This document shows positions 1-4,573 of a stretch of 6,234 nt of DNA, in pieces. A model generated the notes under the pieces. The model did no database searches and was not told the origin of the DNA. It worked only from the letters and a program-made list of their open reading frames with translations. Positions within the stretch are counted from its first letter, which is position 1; each line of letters opens with the position of its first letter. The translations under genes and the position numbers were made by a program. The DNA comes from Pseudomonadota bacterium (lineage in GTDB: Bacteria > Desulfobacterota > Syntrophia > Syntrophales > UBA5619), in contig JAHJXP010000086.1 in assembly GCA_018827585.1 (NCBI GenBank), positions 1-6,234 of the forward strand, in the 5' to 3' direction.

Positions 1-36
1 ACGCGCCGCGCCATCGCGCTGCGGATTACCATCCGC
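1..36 (+). repeat. Direct repeat copy 1, upstream of brnTA
   Basis: This 36-nt segment matches 747-782 at 33 of 36 positions; the differences are at 11, 23 and 28. The two copies bracket the brnTA toxin-antitoxin unit. The last 16 nt (21-36) form a perfect 6-bp hairpin, GCGGAT / ATCCGC with a TACC loop. In copy 2 the same hairpin has one mismatch. The repeat may extend left of the window edge, which cannot be seen. It could be part of an integron-type recombination site or another dispersed repeat. Confidence 0.75.
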
Positions 37-135
37 TTTCTGTCCCGGCGCTTCGCGCCGGTCCATCAAGCGAATGCAGCGGTCAGCCGTTCCCGCGAGC
101 AAGCTCGCGTGTACGTCAGCCGCTGATCCGCAGCG
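21..135. repeat. Tandem GC-rich stem-loops upstream of brnT
   Basis: Four short hairpins follow each other in this non-coding stretch. The first is 21-36 (6-bp stem). The second is 45-61 (7-bp CCGGCGC / GCGCCGG with a TTC loop). The third is 94-109 (CGCGAG / CTCGCG with a 4-nt loop). The fourth is 121-135 (CGCTG / CAGCG with a 5-nt loop). The octamer GTCAGCCG also occurs twice, at 82-89 and 115-122. None of the hairpins is followed by a T run, so they are not classic terminators. Such density suggests a folded recombination site or a REP-like element. Confidence 0.6.
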
Positions 136-136
136 C

Positions 137-143
137 GTTGGGC
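137..143 (+). other. Integron-like core site (R' type, GTTRRRY)
   Basis: GTTGGGC fits the GTTRRRY consensus at which integron integrases cut attC and attI sites. It lies at the right end of the hairpin-rich segment and 57 nt before the brnT start codon. It is the exact reverse complement of GCCCAAC at 676-682, at the end of the antitoxin gene. A heptamer can arise by chance. The partner R'' site that should lie to its left is not in the window, and the implied attC would exceed the usual 57-141 nt. Confidence 0.35.
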
Positions 144-163
144 GTAGAATGACTGAAAAACTT

Positions 164-192
164 CGGACATACGTCCAAGAATATGATATAAT
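164..192 (+). promoter_or_regulatory. Probable sigma70-type promoter of brnTA
   Basis: A perfect TATAAT -10 box lies at 187-192. Seventeen nt upstream, CGGACA at 164-169 matches four of six -35 positions (the GACA half). The predicted transcription start is about 199-200, at the brnT start codon itself, so the toxin mRNA could be leaderless. Confidence 0.6.
165..176. promoter_or_regulatory. Candidate BrnA operator palindrome
   Basis: GGACATACGTCC is an interrupted palindrome (GGAC N4 GTCC) overlapping the -35 box and the spacer of the brnTA promoter. BrnA antitoxins are known to repress their own operon by binding near the promoter. Assigning this site to BrnA is an inference from position and symmetry. 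Confidence 0.35.
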
Positions 193-199
193 TTGAGAC

Positions 200-472
200 A
201 TGAAAATCGAATGGGACCCGAGAAAGGCAAAATCCAATCTTAAGAAACACGGAGTTTCGTTCGAGGAAGCAGCAACAGCCTTGAGCGACCCCATGGCTGC
301 AACTGGCGCCGATCCTGACCACTCAATAACTGAAGAGCGCTATATTACTTTCGGTGTTTCAGAAAAAGGTCGGCTTGTGGTGGTATCTCATACCGAGAAA
401 GATGAAGCAATTCGAATAATAAGTGCCCGCAAAGCGAGCAAAGGAGAACGAGAACTTTATGAAAAAGGATAA
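200..472 (+). CDS. brnT: BrnT family ribonuclease toxin
   Basis: This is a 90-aa toxin of a type II toxin-antitoxin system. BrnT proteins have a RelE-like fold and act as cytoplasmic ribonucleases that stop translation until bound by BrnA. The family pattern is clear. There is an N-terminal EWDPRKAKSNLKKHGVSFEE block (residues 4-23), an acidic D-x-x-HS segment (38-42) with ER at 46-47, the RLVVVSHT strand (58-65), and the C-terminal IRIISARKA plus ERELYE signature (71-88). The length is normal and nothing looks broken. The ATG at 200 is the only start that keeps the conserved N-terminus. It has only a weak GAG before it and sits just 7 nt after a perfect -10 box. The antitoxin gene overlaps its last 14 nt, which fits translational coupling. 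GC is low for the region (40% at 361-420), suggesting transfer. Confidence 0.92.
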   Translation: MKIEWDPRKAKSNLKKHGVSFEEAATALSDPMAATGADPDHSITEERYITFGVSEKGRLVVVSHTEKDEAIRIISARKASKGERELYEKG

Positions 473-707
473 AGAATTCGATAAAGACGAATTACGGGCG
501 GAGTATAAGCGCTCTGATTTTCCCGGTGGCCTTGTTTGGGGCAAGTACGCAAAGCGCATGAAAGAATCATCTAATGTCATCGTTCTTAGACCGGAGGTTG
601 CTCAGGCGTTCCCAAATGAAGAGGCCGTCAATAACGCTCTTCTTTCACTTATTGAAATTGCAAAAAAAACAACACGCCCAACAAGCGGCTCCACGGATCG
701 CCGATAA
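459..707 (+). CDS. brnA: BrnA-type antitoxin partner of BrnT
   Basis: This 82-aa protein directly follows and overlaps brnT, the usual position of the BrnA antitoxin, which neutralises BrnT and represses the operon. A basic and acidic N-terminus (1-20) precedes a GKYAKRM segment (28-34). Next comes a strand-helix segment (39-70, VIVLRPEVAQAF then NNALLSLIEIAKK) that resembles a small ribbon-helix-helix dimerisation and DNA-binding unit. I chose ATG 459 because AAGGAG lies upstream at 441-446 and because KKDKEFDKDELRAEY looks like a natural start. An earlier ATG at 423 would add 12 residues inside brnT. The last ten residues (73-82) are encoded by DNA that also holds the GCCCAAC core-like site, so the tail may be a by-product of the recombination site. 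The DNA-binding fold is inferred, not proven. Confidence 0.8.
   Translation: MKKDKEFDKDELRAEYKRSDFPGGLVWGKYAKRMKESSNVIVLRPEVAQAFPNEEAVNNALLSLIEIAKKTTRPTSGSTDRR
676..682 (+). other. Integron-like inverse core site (R'' type, RYYYAAC)
   Basis: GCCCAAC fits RYYYAAC, the 5' boundary of attC sites. It lies inside the last codons of the antitoxin gene, a common position for attC in cassettes. It is followed by AAGCGGCT and CGGATC, which resemble the reverse complement of the DNA just before the GTTGGGC site (GCGCTGCGGATC). A second RYYYAAC match occurs at 835-841. The matching right-hand core is not found. Confidence 0.35.
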
Positions 708-730
708 ATCCGATTCCCGGTGAGCCTTAA

Positions 731-762
731 CGATGGCGCGGACGCTACGCGCCGCGTCATCG
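731..762. repeat. Long hairpin with bulge after brnA
   Basis: The arms 731-741 and 752-762 pair over 11 bp with a single G-T wobble (736 with 757). An inner 3-bp stem (743-745 with 749-751) follows beyond an unpaired A at 742. The right arm is the beginning of direct-repeat copy 2. The base that makes the wobble here is C in copy 1 (position 11), which would give a perfect pair. No T run follows, so this is unlikely to be an intrinsic terminator. Confidence 0.55.
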
Positions 763-782
763 CGCTGCAGATTGCCATCCGC
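747..782 (+). repeat. Direct repeat copy 2, downstream of brnTA
   Basis: This matches 1-36 at 33 of 36 positions. Similarity stops sharply after 782: copy 1 continues into the hairpins and the GTTGGGC site, whereas copy 2 runs into unrelated DNA leading to the second TA module. The sharp end looks like a recombination or truncation junction. Confidence 0.75.
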
Positions 783-798
783 CAAGTCGCTAAAGCCG

Positions 799-817
799 AC
801 CGCCGACTCTCGGCGGT
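799..817. other. GC-rich stem-loop between the two TA modules
   Basis: ACCGCCGA and TCGGCGGT form an 8-bp perfect stem around a CTC loop. It could slow polymerase between the two modules, but TAATAAGAG follows instead of a T run, so I do not call it a terminator. Confidence 0.45.
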
Positions 818-870
818 AATAAGAGAAGCAGGCGACCCAACGGCTTAGCTTCCCGTTCTGCTATTGAAAA

Positions 871-900
871 TTGCGAAAAAGTAAGCCATGTGTTACTAAT
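871..900 (+). promoter_or_regulatory. Possible promoter of the second TA module
   Basis: TTGCGA (871-876) and ACTAAT (895-900) each match the sigma70 boxes at four of six positions, with an 18-nt spacer. Initiation near 907 would give a leader of about 20 nt that includes the strong ribosome binding site. The surrounding stretch (861-900) is AT-rich. An alternative -35, TTGAAA at 864-869, lacks a good -10 at normal spacing. Confidence 0.3.
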
Positions 901-913
901 GGATAAAGGTTGG

Positions 914-920
914 AGGAGGT
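914..920 (+). promoter_or_regulatory. Strong Shine-Dalgarno of the second antitoxin
   Basis: AGGAGGT lies 7 nt before ATG 928 and fixes that start. The in-frame TTG at 910 sits at the ribosome binding site itself and is not credible as a start. A strong site here fits the need to make more antitoxin than toxin. Confidence 0.75.
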
Positions 921-927
921 GTATTTT

Positions 928-1155
928 ATGCATGGCACAAAGGACATCATTGAAGAGGCCGCCGCACTCCCAGTGGAAGAACGCGTTATTGTGGTGGACT
1001 CCATTCTTCGCACCCTGAATACTCCGAACCCCGACATTGACAAGGAATGGGTCGATGTTGCCAAGCGGCGGCTTGCTGAACTCCGCTCTGGACGTGTTAG
1101 GCCTGTTCCGGGAGATCGTGTTTTCGCAAGGATAAGAGAGCGTTTCGCAAGATGA
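928..1155 (+). CDS. Addiction module antitoxin, small helical family
   Basis: This 75-aa protein fits the 'addiction module component' family (TIGR02574-like / unstable antitoxin), usually found just before a ParE or RelE-type toxin. The visible signature is an N-terminal helix with LPVEERVIVVDSILRTL (14-30), then PD-x-x-x-x-EWVDVAKRRLAELRSG (35-55). The tail PVPGDRVFARIRERF (59-73) is typical: VPG followed by a basic helix that wraps the toxin. The start is set by the AGGAGGT site. Its stop overlaps the toxin start (ATGA at 1152-1155), so the two are translationally coupled. It is unrelated in family and gene order to the brnTA module upstream. Whether it binds its own promoter is unknown; no clear DNA-binding motif is visible. 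Confidence 0.85.
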   Translation: MHGTKDIIEEAAALPVEERVIVVDSILRTLNTPNPDIDKEWVDVAKRRLAELRSGRVRPVPGDRVFARIRERFAR

Positions 1156-1442
1156 CATTTGACTTTCATCCGGAAGCCGAGACCGAATTCCTTGAGGCCA
1201 TTGCGTATTACGAAGGATGTGAGCAGGGACTGGGAGAAGACTTTTCATTGGAGGTCTACTCCTCCATACAAAATATCCTGTCTTATCCACTCGCATGGCC
1301 GGTTATGGAAGATGATGTCCGCCGATGTCTGACGAACCGCTTTCCTTATGGCGTACTCTACAGCCTTGAGTCTGACCGTGTCTATATCCTTGCGGTCATG
1401 CACTTGCATCGGCACCCAGACCACTGGAAACACAGACGATAA
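1152..1442 (+). CDS. ParE/RelE superfamily toxin
   Basis: This 96-aa protein has the type II RelE/ParE toxin pattern. It begins with a strand, FDFHPEAETEFLEAIAYYE (3-21). Then comes a helical segment ending in ILSYPLAWPVM (42-52). The hallmark C-terminal part contains VRRCLTNRFPYGVLYSL (56-72) and VYILAVMHLHRHPDHWKHR (77-95). The last strand with AVMHLHRHP and a basic end is where family toxins hold catalytic or target-binding residues. Members either inhibit gyrase (ParE) or cut mRNA on the ribosome (RelE), and sequence alone does not separate these here. It is full length and starts at the ATGA overlap with its antitoxin. The stop is 105 nt before mutL, so read-through from the TA promoter into mutL is conceivable. 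Confidence 0.88.
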   Translation: MTFDFHPEAETEFLEAIAYYEGCEQGLGEDFSLEVYSSIQNILSYPLAWPVMEDDVRRCLTNRFPYGVLYSLESDRVYILAVMHLHRHPDHWKHRR

Positions 1443-1445
1443 GCC

Positions 1446-1512
1446 GGTAGCAACCAGCGCATGGAACGCTGCGGCGCATTCTGCACCGAGGTTTATGCTC
1501 GCCGTTGGCACC
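1446..1512 (+). other. Weak attC-like inverted-repeat segment after TA module 2
   Basis: GGTAGCAAC (1446-1454) and GTTGGCACC (1504-1512) are inverted repeats at seven of nine positions and span 67 nt, within the attC size range. Just inside, GCGCAT and ATGCTCGC pair if two bases bulge out, as in attC stems. The outer boxes do not meet the strict RYYYAAC / GTTRRRY consensus, so this may be chance. Confidence 0.2.
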
Positions 1513-1537
1513 GCTCAATATCTCGCATCGTCTGAAA

Positions 1538-1550
1538 GAGGTGAAAATTG
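1538..1550 (+). promoter_or_regulatory. Ribosome binding site and TTG start of mutL
   Basis: GAGGTG (1538-1543) sits 4 nt before TTG 1548. TTG is chosen because the conserved MutL N-terminus (KIIVLPETLTSRIAAGE) begins at once and no ATG or GTG lies in frame nearby. The GTG at 1541 is out of frame. Confidence 0.7.
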
Positions 1551-3341
1551 TCCGGAAAAATCATTGTCCTGCCGGAGACGCTGACCAGCCGCATCGCTGC
1601 GGGCGAGGTGGTGGAGAGGCCGGCGTCGATCGTCAAGGAGCTGCTGGAAAATGCGCTGGATGCCGGAGCCACGGAGATCGCCGTGGAACTGGAGAAAGGG
1701 GGCTGCCAGTCCATCCGGGTGACCGACAACGGGGAAGGGATAGGGCGGGAGGAAGTGGCCCTGGCCTTTGCCCGTTACGCAACGAGCAAGATTGGGACTT
1801 TTGAAGACATCTACCGGGTCAGCTCCTTCGGCTTTCGGGGAGAGGCCCTCCCCAGCATTGCCTCGATCTCCCGGGTGGAGATGGTGACCAGACAGGCGTT
1901 TTCCCCCGCCGGGACGCGGATTGTCGTAGAAGGGGGAGAGGAAAGAGGGCTGACGGATGCGGGCTGCCCGGTCGGCACCTCGATTGCGGTCAGCCGGATC
2001 TTCGAGCAGGTTCCGGTCCGCAGGAAGTTTCTCAAGGGCGATCTGACCGAACAGGGCTATTGCCTCGATTGGATCACGCGCCTGGCCCTCGCCGATCCCG
2101 AAGTCAAGATGAAGGTGACGGCGGGCGGCCGGATGGTCATGAATATCCCGGCCGCAAAGGATCTCTCGGAGAGGATCGCCCTTACCCTCGGCCGGGATTT
2201 CCGAGGGCAGCTCATCCCGGCGGCGGGGGAGAGAGGCGGCGTGCGGCTGCAGGGATTTGTTTCCCGGCCGGAGTTTACCAGATCCGGCGCCTCCCAGATG
2301 TTCTTCTACGTGAACCGGCGCTTCGTGAAGGATTATCTCCTCAATCATGCGGCGATGACGGCCTACCGGCGGGTGATCGAGGCGCGGAGGTATCCCGTTC
2401 TTGTCCTTTCTCTCGACATGCCGCCGGGAGAGGTCGACGTCAACGTCCACCCCGCGAAGTTAGAGGTCCGTTTCCGGAATCCCCGGGACATCTATGCCCT
2501 CGTCGTGGAAACCCTGAGCGGCGTAATCGGAGCAGGACATGCCCCGGGCTTGCACACCGGCGCATCCGGAGGAGGTGATGCCGGGAGGGCGGCATATGCC
2601 GCCCGCGTCGAAGAAGCCCTGAAGCGATACCGTGTCTCCTCCGGACCGGAAAAACTCATCTTCGGGGGGGCGCCCGCGCAGAAAAGGGAAAGCGCACCGC
2701 CGCCCGTTGCCCGTGAACCCGAACCGGGGGCGGAGCAGCCGGAGATGCGGCCGCTGTTTTCCGCTCTCGCCTATCTCGGCCAGGTGGCGGGGACTTACCT
2801 GGTCTTTGCCGGCGGGGAGGGGCTGGTCCTTGTCGATCAGCATGCCGCGCATGAAAGGATCCTCTTCGAGAAGCTACGGAGGCAGGCGGCCGAGACTGGG
2901 GAGAGGGCGATCGGCCAGCGTCTCCTCCTCCCGGAGGTGGTGAGCCTGCCGCCCCGCGATCTTGCCTTCGTCACAGGATCCGTCCCGATCCTGGAAGAGG
3001 CGGGCATGGAAGTAGAGCCCTTCGGCGGGGATTCCGTCGTCGTCAAGGCCCTCCCCGCCTTCCTGCCCTATGCGGAGGCGAAGACGCTGCTCGGCGACCT
3101 GCTGGCCGACTGCGGGGAGGAGGCCCGCGATCTCCCCCTGGTGGAGAGGAGGGAGAGGATCTTCACGGCCCTCGCCTGTCGGGGGGCGGTCAAGGCGAAC
3201 CGGATCCTGAACCCGCAGGAGGTGGCCGCTTTGTGCCTGGACCTCGACGCCATCCCCCAGGCGGCGACATGTCCGCACGGAAGGCCTCTTGCGGTTCCCG
3301 TTTCCCTCTTCGAGTTAGAGAAGATGTTTAAAAGGAGGTAG
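1548..3341 (+). CDS. mutL: DNA mismatch repair protein MutL (endonuclease type)
   Basis: MutL links MutS mismatch recognition to strand removal in the cytoplasm. The 597-aa product has the full GHKL ATPase: KELLENALDAGA (30-41; E31 general base, N35 for Mg), DNGEGI (60-65), GFRGEALPSIASI (95-107) and GTS (143-145). A transducer domain follows, with VNRR (255-258) and HPAKLEVRF (301-309, ATP-contacting K304). A proline- and glycine-rich linker (about 331-400) leads to the C-terminal dimerisation domain. This domain holds the metal-binding nuclease motif DQHAAHERILFE (430-441, fitting DQHA-x2-E-x4-E), ACR (543-545) and CPHGRP (575-580). The protein should therefore nick DNA itself, as in bacteria without MutH. 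Start is TTG. miaA follows after 10 nt, probably as one operon. No clear promoter is visible in the 105 nt upstream. Confidence 0.97.
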   Translation: MSGKIIVLPETLTSRIAAGEVVERPASIVKELLENALDAGATEIAVELEKGGCQSIRVTDNGEGIGREEVALAFARYATSKIGTFEDIYRVSSFGFRGEALPSIASISRVEMVTRQAFSPAGTRIVVEGGEERGLTDAGCPVGTSIAVSRIFEQVPVRRKFLKGDLTEQGYCLDWITRLALADPEVKMKVTAGGRMVMNIPAAKDLSERIALTLGRDFRGQLIPAAGERGGVRLQGFVSRPEFTRSGASQMFFYVNRRFVKDYLLNHAAMTAYRRVIEARRYPVLVLSLDMPPGEVDVNVHPAKLEVRFRNPRDIYALVVETLSGVIGAGHAPGLHTGASGGGDAGRAAYAARVEEALKRYRVSSGPEKLIFGGAPAQKRESAPPPVAREPEPGAEQPEMRPLFSALAYLGQVAGTYLVFAGGEGLVLVDQHAAHERILFEKLRRQAAETGERAIGQRLLLPEVVSLPPRDLAFVTGSVPILEEAGMEVEPFGGDSVVVKALPAFLPYAEAKTLLGDLLADCGEEARDLPLVERRERIFTALACRGAVKANRILNPQEVAALCLDLDAIPQAATCPHGRPLAVPVSLFELEKMFKRR

Positions 3342-3355
3342 AAATGCGGTCATGA
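3332..3355 (+). promoter_or_regulatory. Shine-Dalgarno plus 3-codon mini-ORF before miaA
   Basis: A near-ideal AAGGAGGT (3332-3339) overlaps the mutL stop. It lies 4 nt before ATG 3344, which opens a mini-ORF of Met-Arg-Ser-stop. Its TGA (3353-3355) overlaps the miaA ATG (3352-3354) as ATGA. The same site is 12 nt from the miaA ATG, longer than optimal. Ribosomes could start at either codon, or terminate the mini-ORF and restart at miaA. Confidence 0.5.
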
Positions 3356-4290
3356 TTGACTCCGGAGCGGTCAAACCCCGTTTGATCGTTATCATGGGAC
3401 CAACCGGCGTAGGGAAGACGGCGATGGCCATGGAATTGGCGGGAAGGCGCAAAGGAGAGATCGTCAGCGCCGATTCGATGCAGGTTTACCGGGGCATGGA
3501 CATCGGCACGGCGAAGCCGACGGCGGAAGAACGGGATCGCATCCCCCATCATCTGTTGGACGTGGTCGATCCGGATGAACCATTCCACGCCTCGCGCTAT
3601 TGCGGGCTGGCCCACGGGGTCATCGCCCGTCTGCTCGGGGAGAAAAAAACGGTCTTTGTGGTCGGGGGGACGGGACTCTATATCCGGGCCCTTTTGGGGG
3701 GGCTGATCGACGGACCGGGAGGGGACGAGTTCCTGAGGCGGGCGCTGAAGGAGGAGATGGAGAGGGCGGGAAAGGAGGCCCTTTATGAGCGGCTCCTCAA
3801 GGGGGATCCCAAGGCGGCTGCCCGGATCAATCCCCGGGACGGCGTCCGGATCATCCGCGCCCTGGAAGTCCTGGAACTGACGGGACGATCGATCGTCGAT
3901 CATCAGGACGACCATCGTTTTCGCGAACAGCCCTACGAAGCCCTCCGGATCGGACTCGCCCTGGACAGAGAGAGGCTGCAGGCGAGGATCGACCGCAGGA
4001 CGGACCAGATGATCGCCGACGGCTTGGTGGAGGAAGTCAGGCGACTATCGGCGATGGGTTATGGCCTGTCCCTGAAGTCCATGCAATCGCTGGGTTACCG
4101 GCATATCGCCGCCTGCCTCGCGGGAAGGACGGATCTGGCGGAGGCGGTCCGCCTCATCAAGCGGGATACGTACCGCTATGCGAAAAGACAGATGACCTGG
4201 TTTCGCGCCGAGCGGGGCGTCGTCTGGCTTGCCCCGGACGCTGTCGAGACGGCGGAAGAGCGGATCGGCAGCTTCCTTGACCGGGAATGA
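3352..4290 (+). CDS. miaA: tRNA dimethylallyltransferase MiaA
   Basis: MiaA moves a dimethylallyl group from dimethylallyl diphosphate to N6 of A37 in tRNAs that read codons starting with U, the first step toward ms2i6A. The 312-aa product has normal length and all main motifs. These are the P-loop GPTGVGKT (16-23), SADSMQVYRGMDIGTAKP (39-56, with the catalytic Asp at 41), HHLLDVVDP (66-74), VVGGTGLYIRALLGG (103-117), and QSLGYRH (235-241). The C-terminal RYAKRQMTWFR (265-275) contacts tRNA. The start at 3352 leaves the usual short lead before the P-loop strand; the next Met (residue 15) would cut into that strand. It follows mutL closely, a frequent pairing in bacteria, and is followed by a hairpin and a repeat element, so the operon probably ends here. 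Confidence 0.97.
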   Translation: MIDSGAVKPRLIVIMGPTGVGKTAMAMELAGRRKGEIVSADSMQVYRGMDIGTAKPTAEERDRIPHHLLDVVDPDEPFHASRYCGLAHGVIARLLGEKKTVFVVGGTGLYIRALLGGLIDGPGGDEFLRRALKEEMERAGKEALYERLLKGDPKAAARINPRDGVRIIRALEVLELTGRSIVDHQDDHRFREQPYEALRIGLALDRERLQARIDRRTDQMIADGLVEEVRRLSAMGYGLSLKSMQSLGYRHIAACLAGRTDLAEAVRLIKRDTYRYAKRQMTWFRAERGVVWLAPDAVETAEERIGSFLDRE

Positions 4291-4296
4291 AGATCG

Positions 4297-4313
4297 CGCC
4301 AAAAATCTTGGCG
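4297..4313. terminator. Weak stem-loop just after miaA
   Basis: CGCCAA and TTGGCG form a perfect 6-bp stem with a 5-nt AAATC loop, starting 7 nt after the miaA stop. It is followed by GCTTCATAAAAAG rather than a T run, so intrinsic termination on the + strand would be poor. The right arm overlaps the first bases of the inverted-repeat element at 4310. Confidence 0.3.
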
Positions 4314-4434
4314 GCTTCATAAAAAGTCCGGATGCTGCGTTGCGCTTCATCCTTCGTCATTGCGGCGTACGCCAAAGTACGCCTCACTCCTCGGGTTTCG
4401 CGCGCCTTGCCTGCGGCCTTTTTACGAAGCCGCC
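4310..4434. repeat. MITE/REP-like 125-nt element with terminal inverted repeats
   Basis: The outer 17 nt (4310-4326 and 4418-4434) are inverted repeats matching at 16 of 17 positions (GGCGGCTTC-x-TAAAAAG type). Inside the ends, more short pairing is possible (CCG with CGG). Near the middle a perfect 7-bp hairpin occurs, GGCGTAC / GTACGCC (4364-4370 and 4377-4383). The whole thus resembles a long imperfect palindrome. Open frames in it look like by-products. It probably is a dispersed non-coding element, and its symmetric A/T runs could let it act as a two-way terminator. Copy number cannot be judged from one window. Confidence 0.6.
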
Positions 4435-4478
4435 CCCAGTTCAAGGTTTTATTATGACTATTTATGACATCATCAATC

Positions 4479-4507
4479 TTGACTTCACAAGGACATGAAG
4501 ATAAGAA
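4479..4507 (+). promoter_or_regulatory. Candidate promoter of the TPR-SLH lipoprotein gene
   Basis: TTGACT (4479-4484) matches five of six -35 positions. Seventeen nt later TAAGAA (4502-4507) matches only three of six -10 positions. The stretch 4446-4512 is AT-rich, unlike its surroundings, which supports a promoter region. A leader of about 60 nt would result. Confidence 0.35.
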
Positions 4508-4573
4508 AAATAGTACGGATGGGAGGGAAACACCCCTTTTCGCACAGGGATTTTGCTTGGAGAGGAGAAGCGG

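Larger units (their letters stand above)
137..782 (+). mobile_element. Candidate integron-type gene cassette carrying brnTA
   Basis: The unit runs from the GTTGGGC core-like site through brnT and brnA to a GCCCAAC inverse core at 676-682. That inverse core is followed by a hairpin-rich segment ending in the second copy of the direct repeat. Toxin-antitoxin pairs with their own promoter are typical passengers of chromosomal integron cassette arrays. The unit is also AT-richer than the core genes downstream. Against this, no GTTRRRY site is found at the right end of the second element, so it would be a truncated or atypical attC. No integrase gene is in view. A different repeat-bounded mobile unit is possible. 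Confidence 0.35.

Noticed and set aside
423..458. Upstream ATG for brnA at 423
   Set aside because: It would lie deep inside brnT without a Shine-Dalgarno; ATG 459 has AAGGAG upstream and a family-like start.
1..782. CRISPR array
   Set aside because: Only two copies of the repeat exist, about 750 nt apart, with genes between them; there is no regular repeat-spacer spacing.
790..1296. Open frame of 168 codons on the - strand across the second TA module
   Set aside because: It overlaps two well-supported + strand genes and shows no family pattern.
1505..1533. Promoter for mutL with TTGGCA at 1505-1510
   Set aside because: The -35-like box is good, but no acceptable -10 box is found 16-18 nt downstream.
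1515..2450. Open frame of 311 codons on the - strand inside mutL
   Set aside because: It lies fully antisense to a clear mutL, has low-complexity charged composition and no recognisable domain; it is a by-product of high GC.
4157..4444. Small open frames on both strands in the miaA-lipoprotein gap
   Set aside because: They fall within the inverted-repeat element and have no good ribosome binding site; they probably arise from the repeat sequence.
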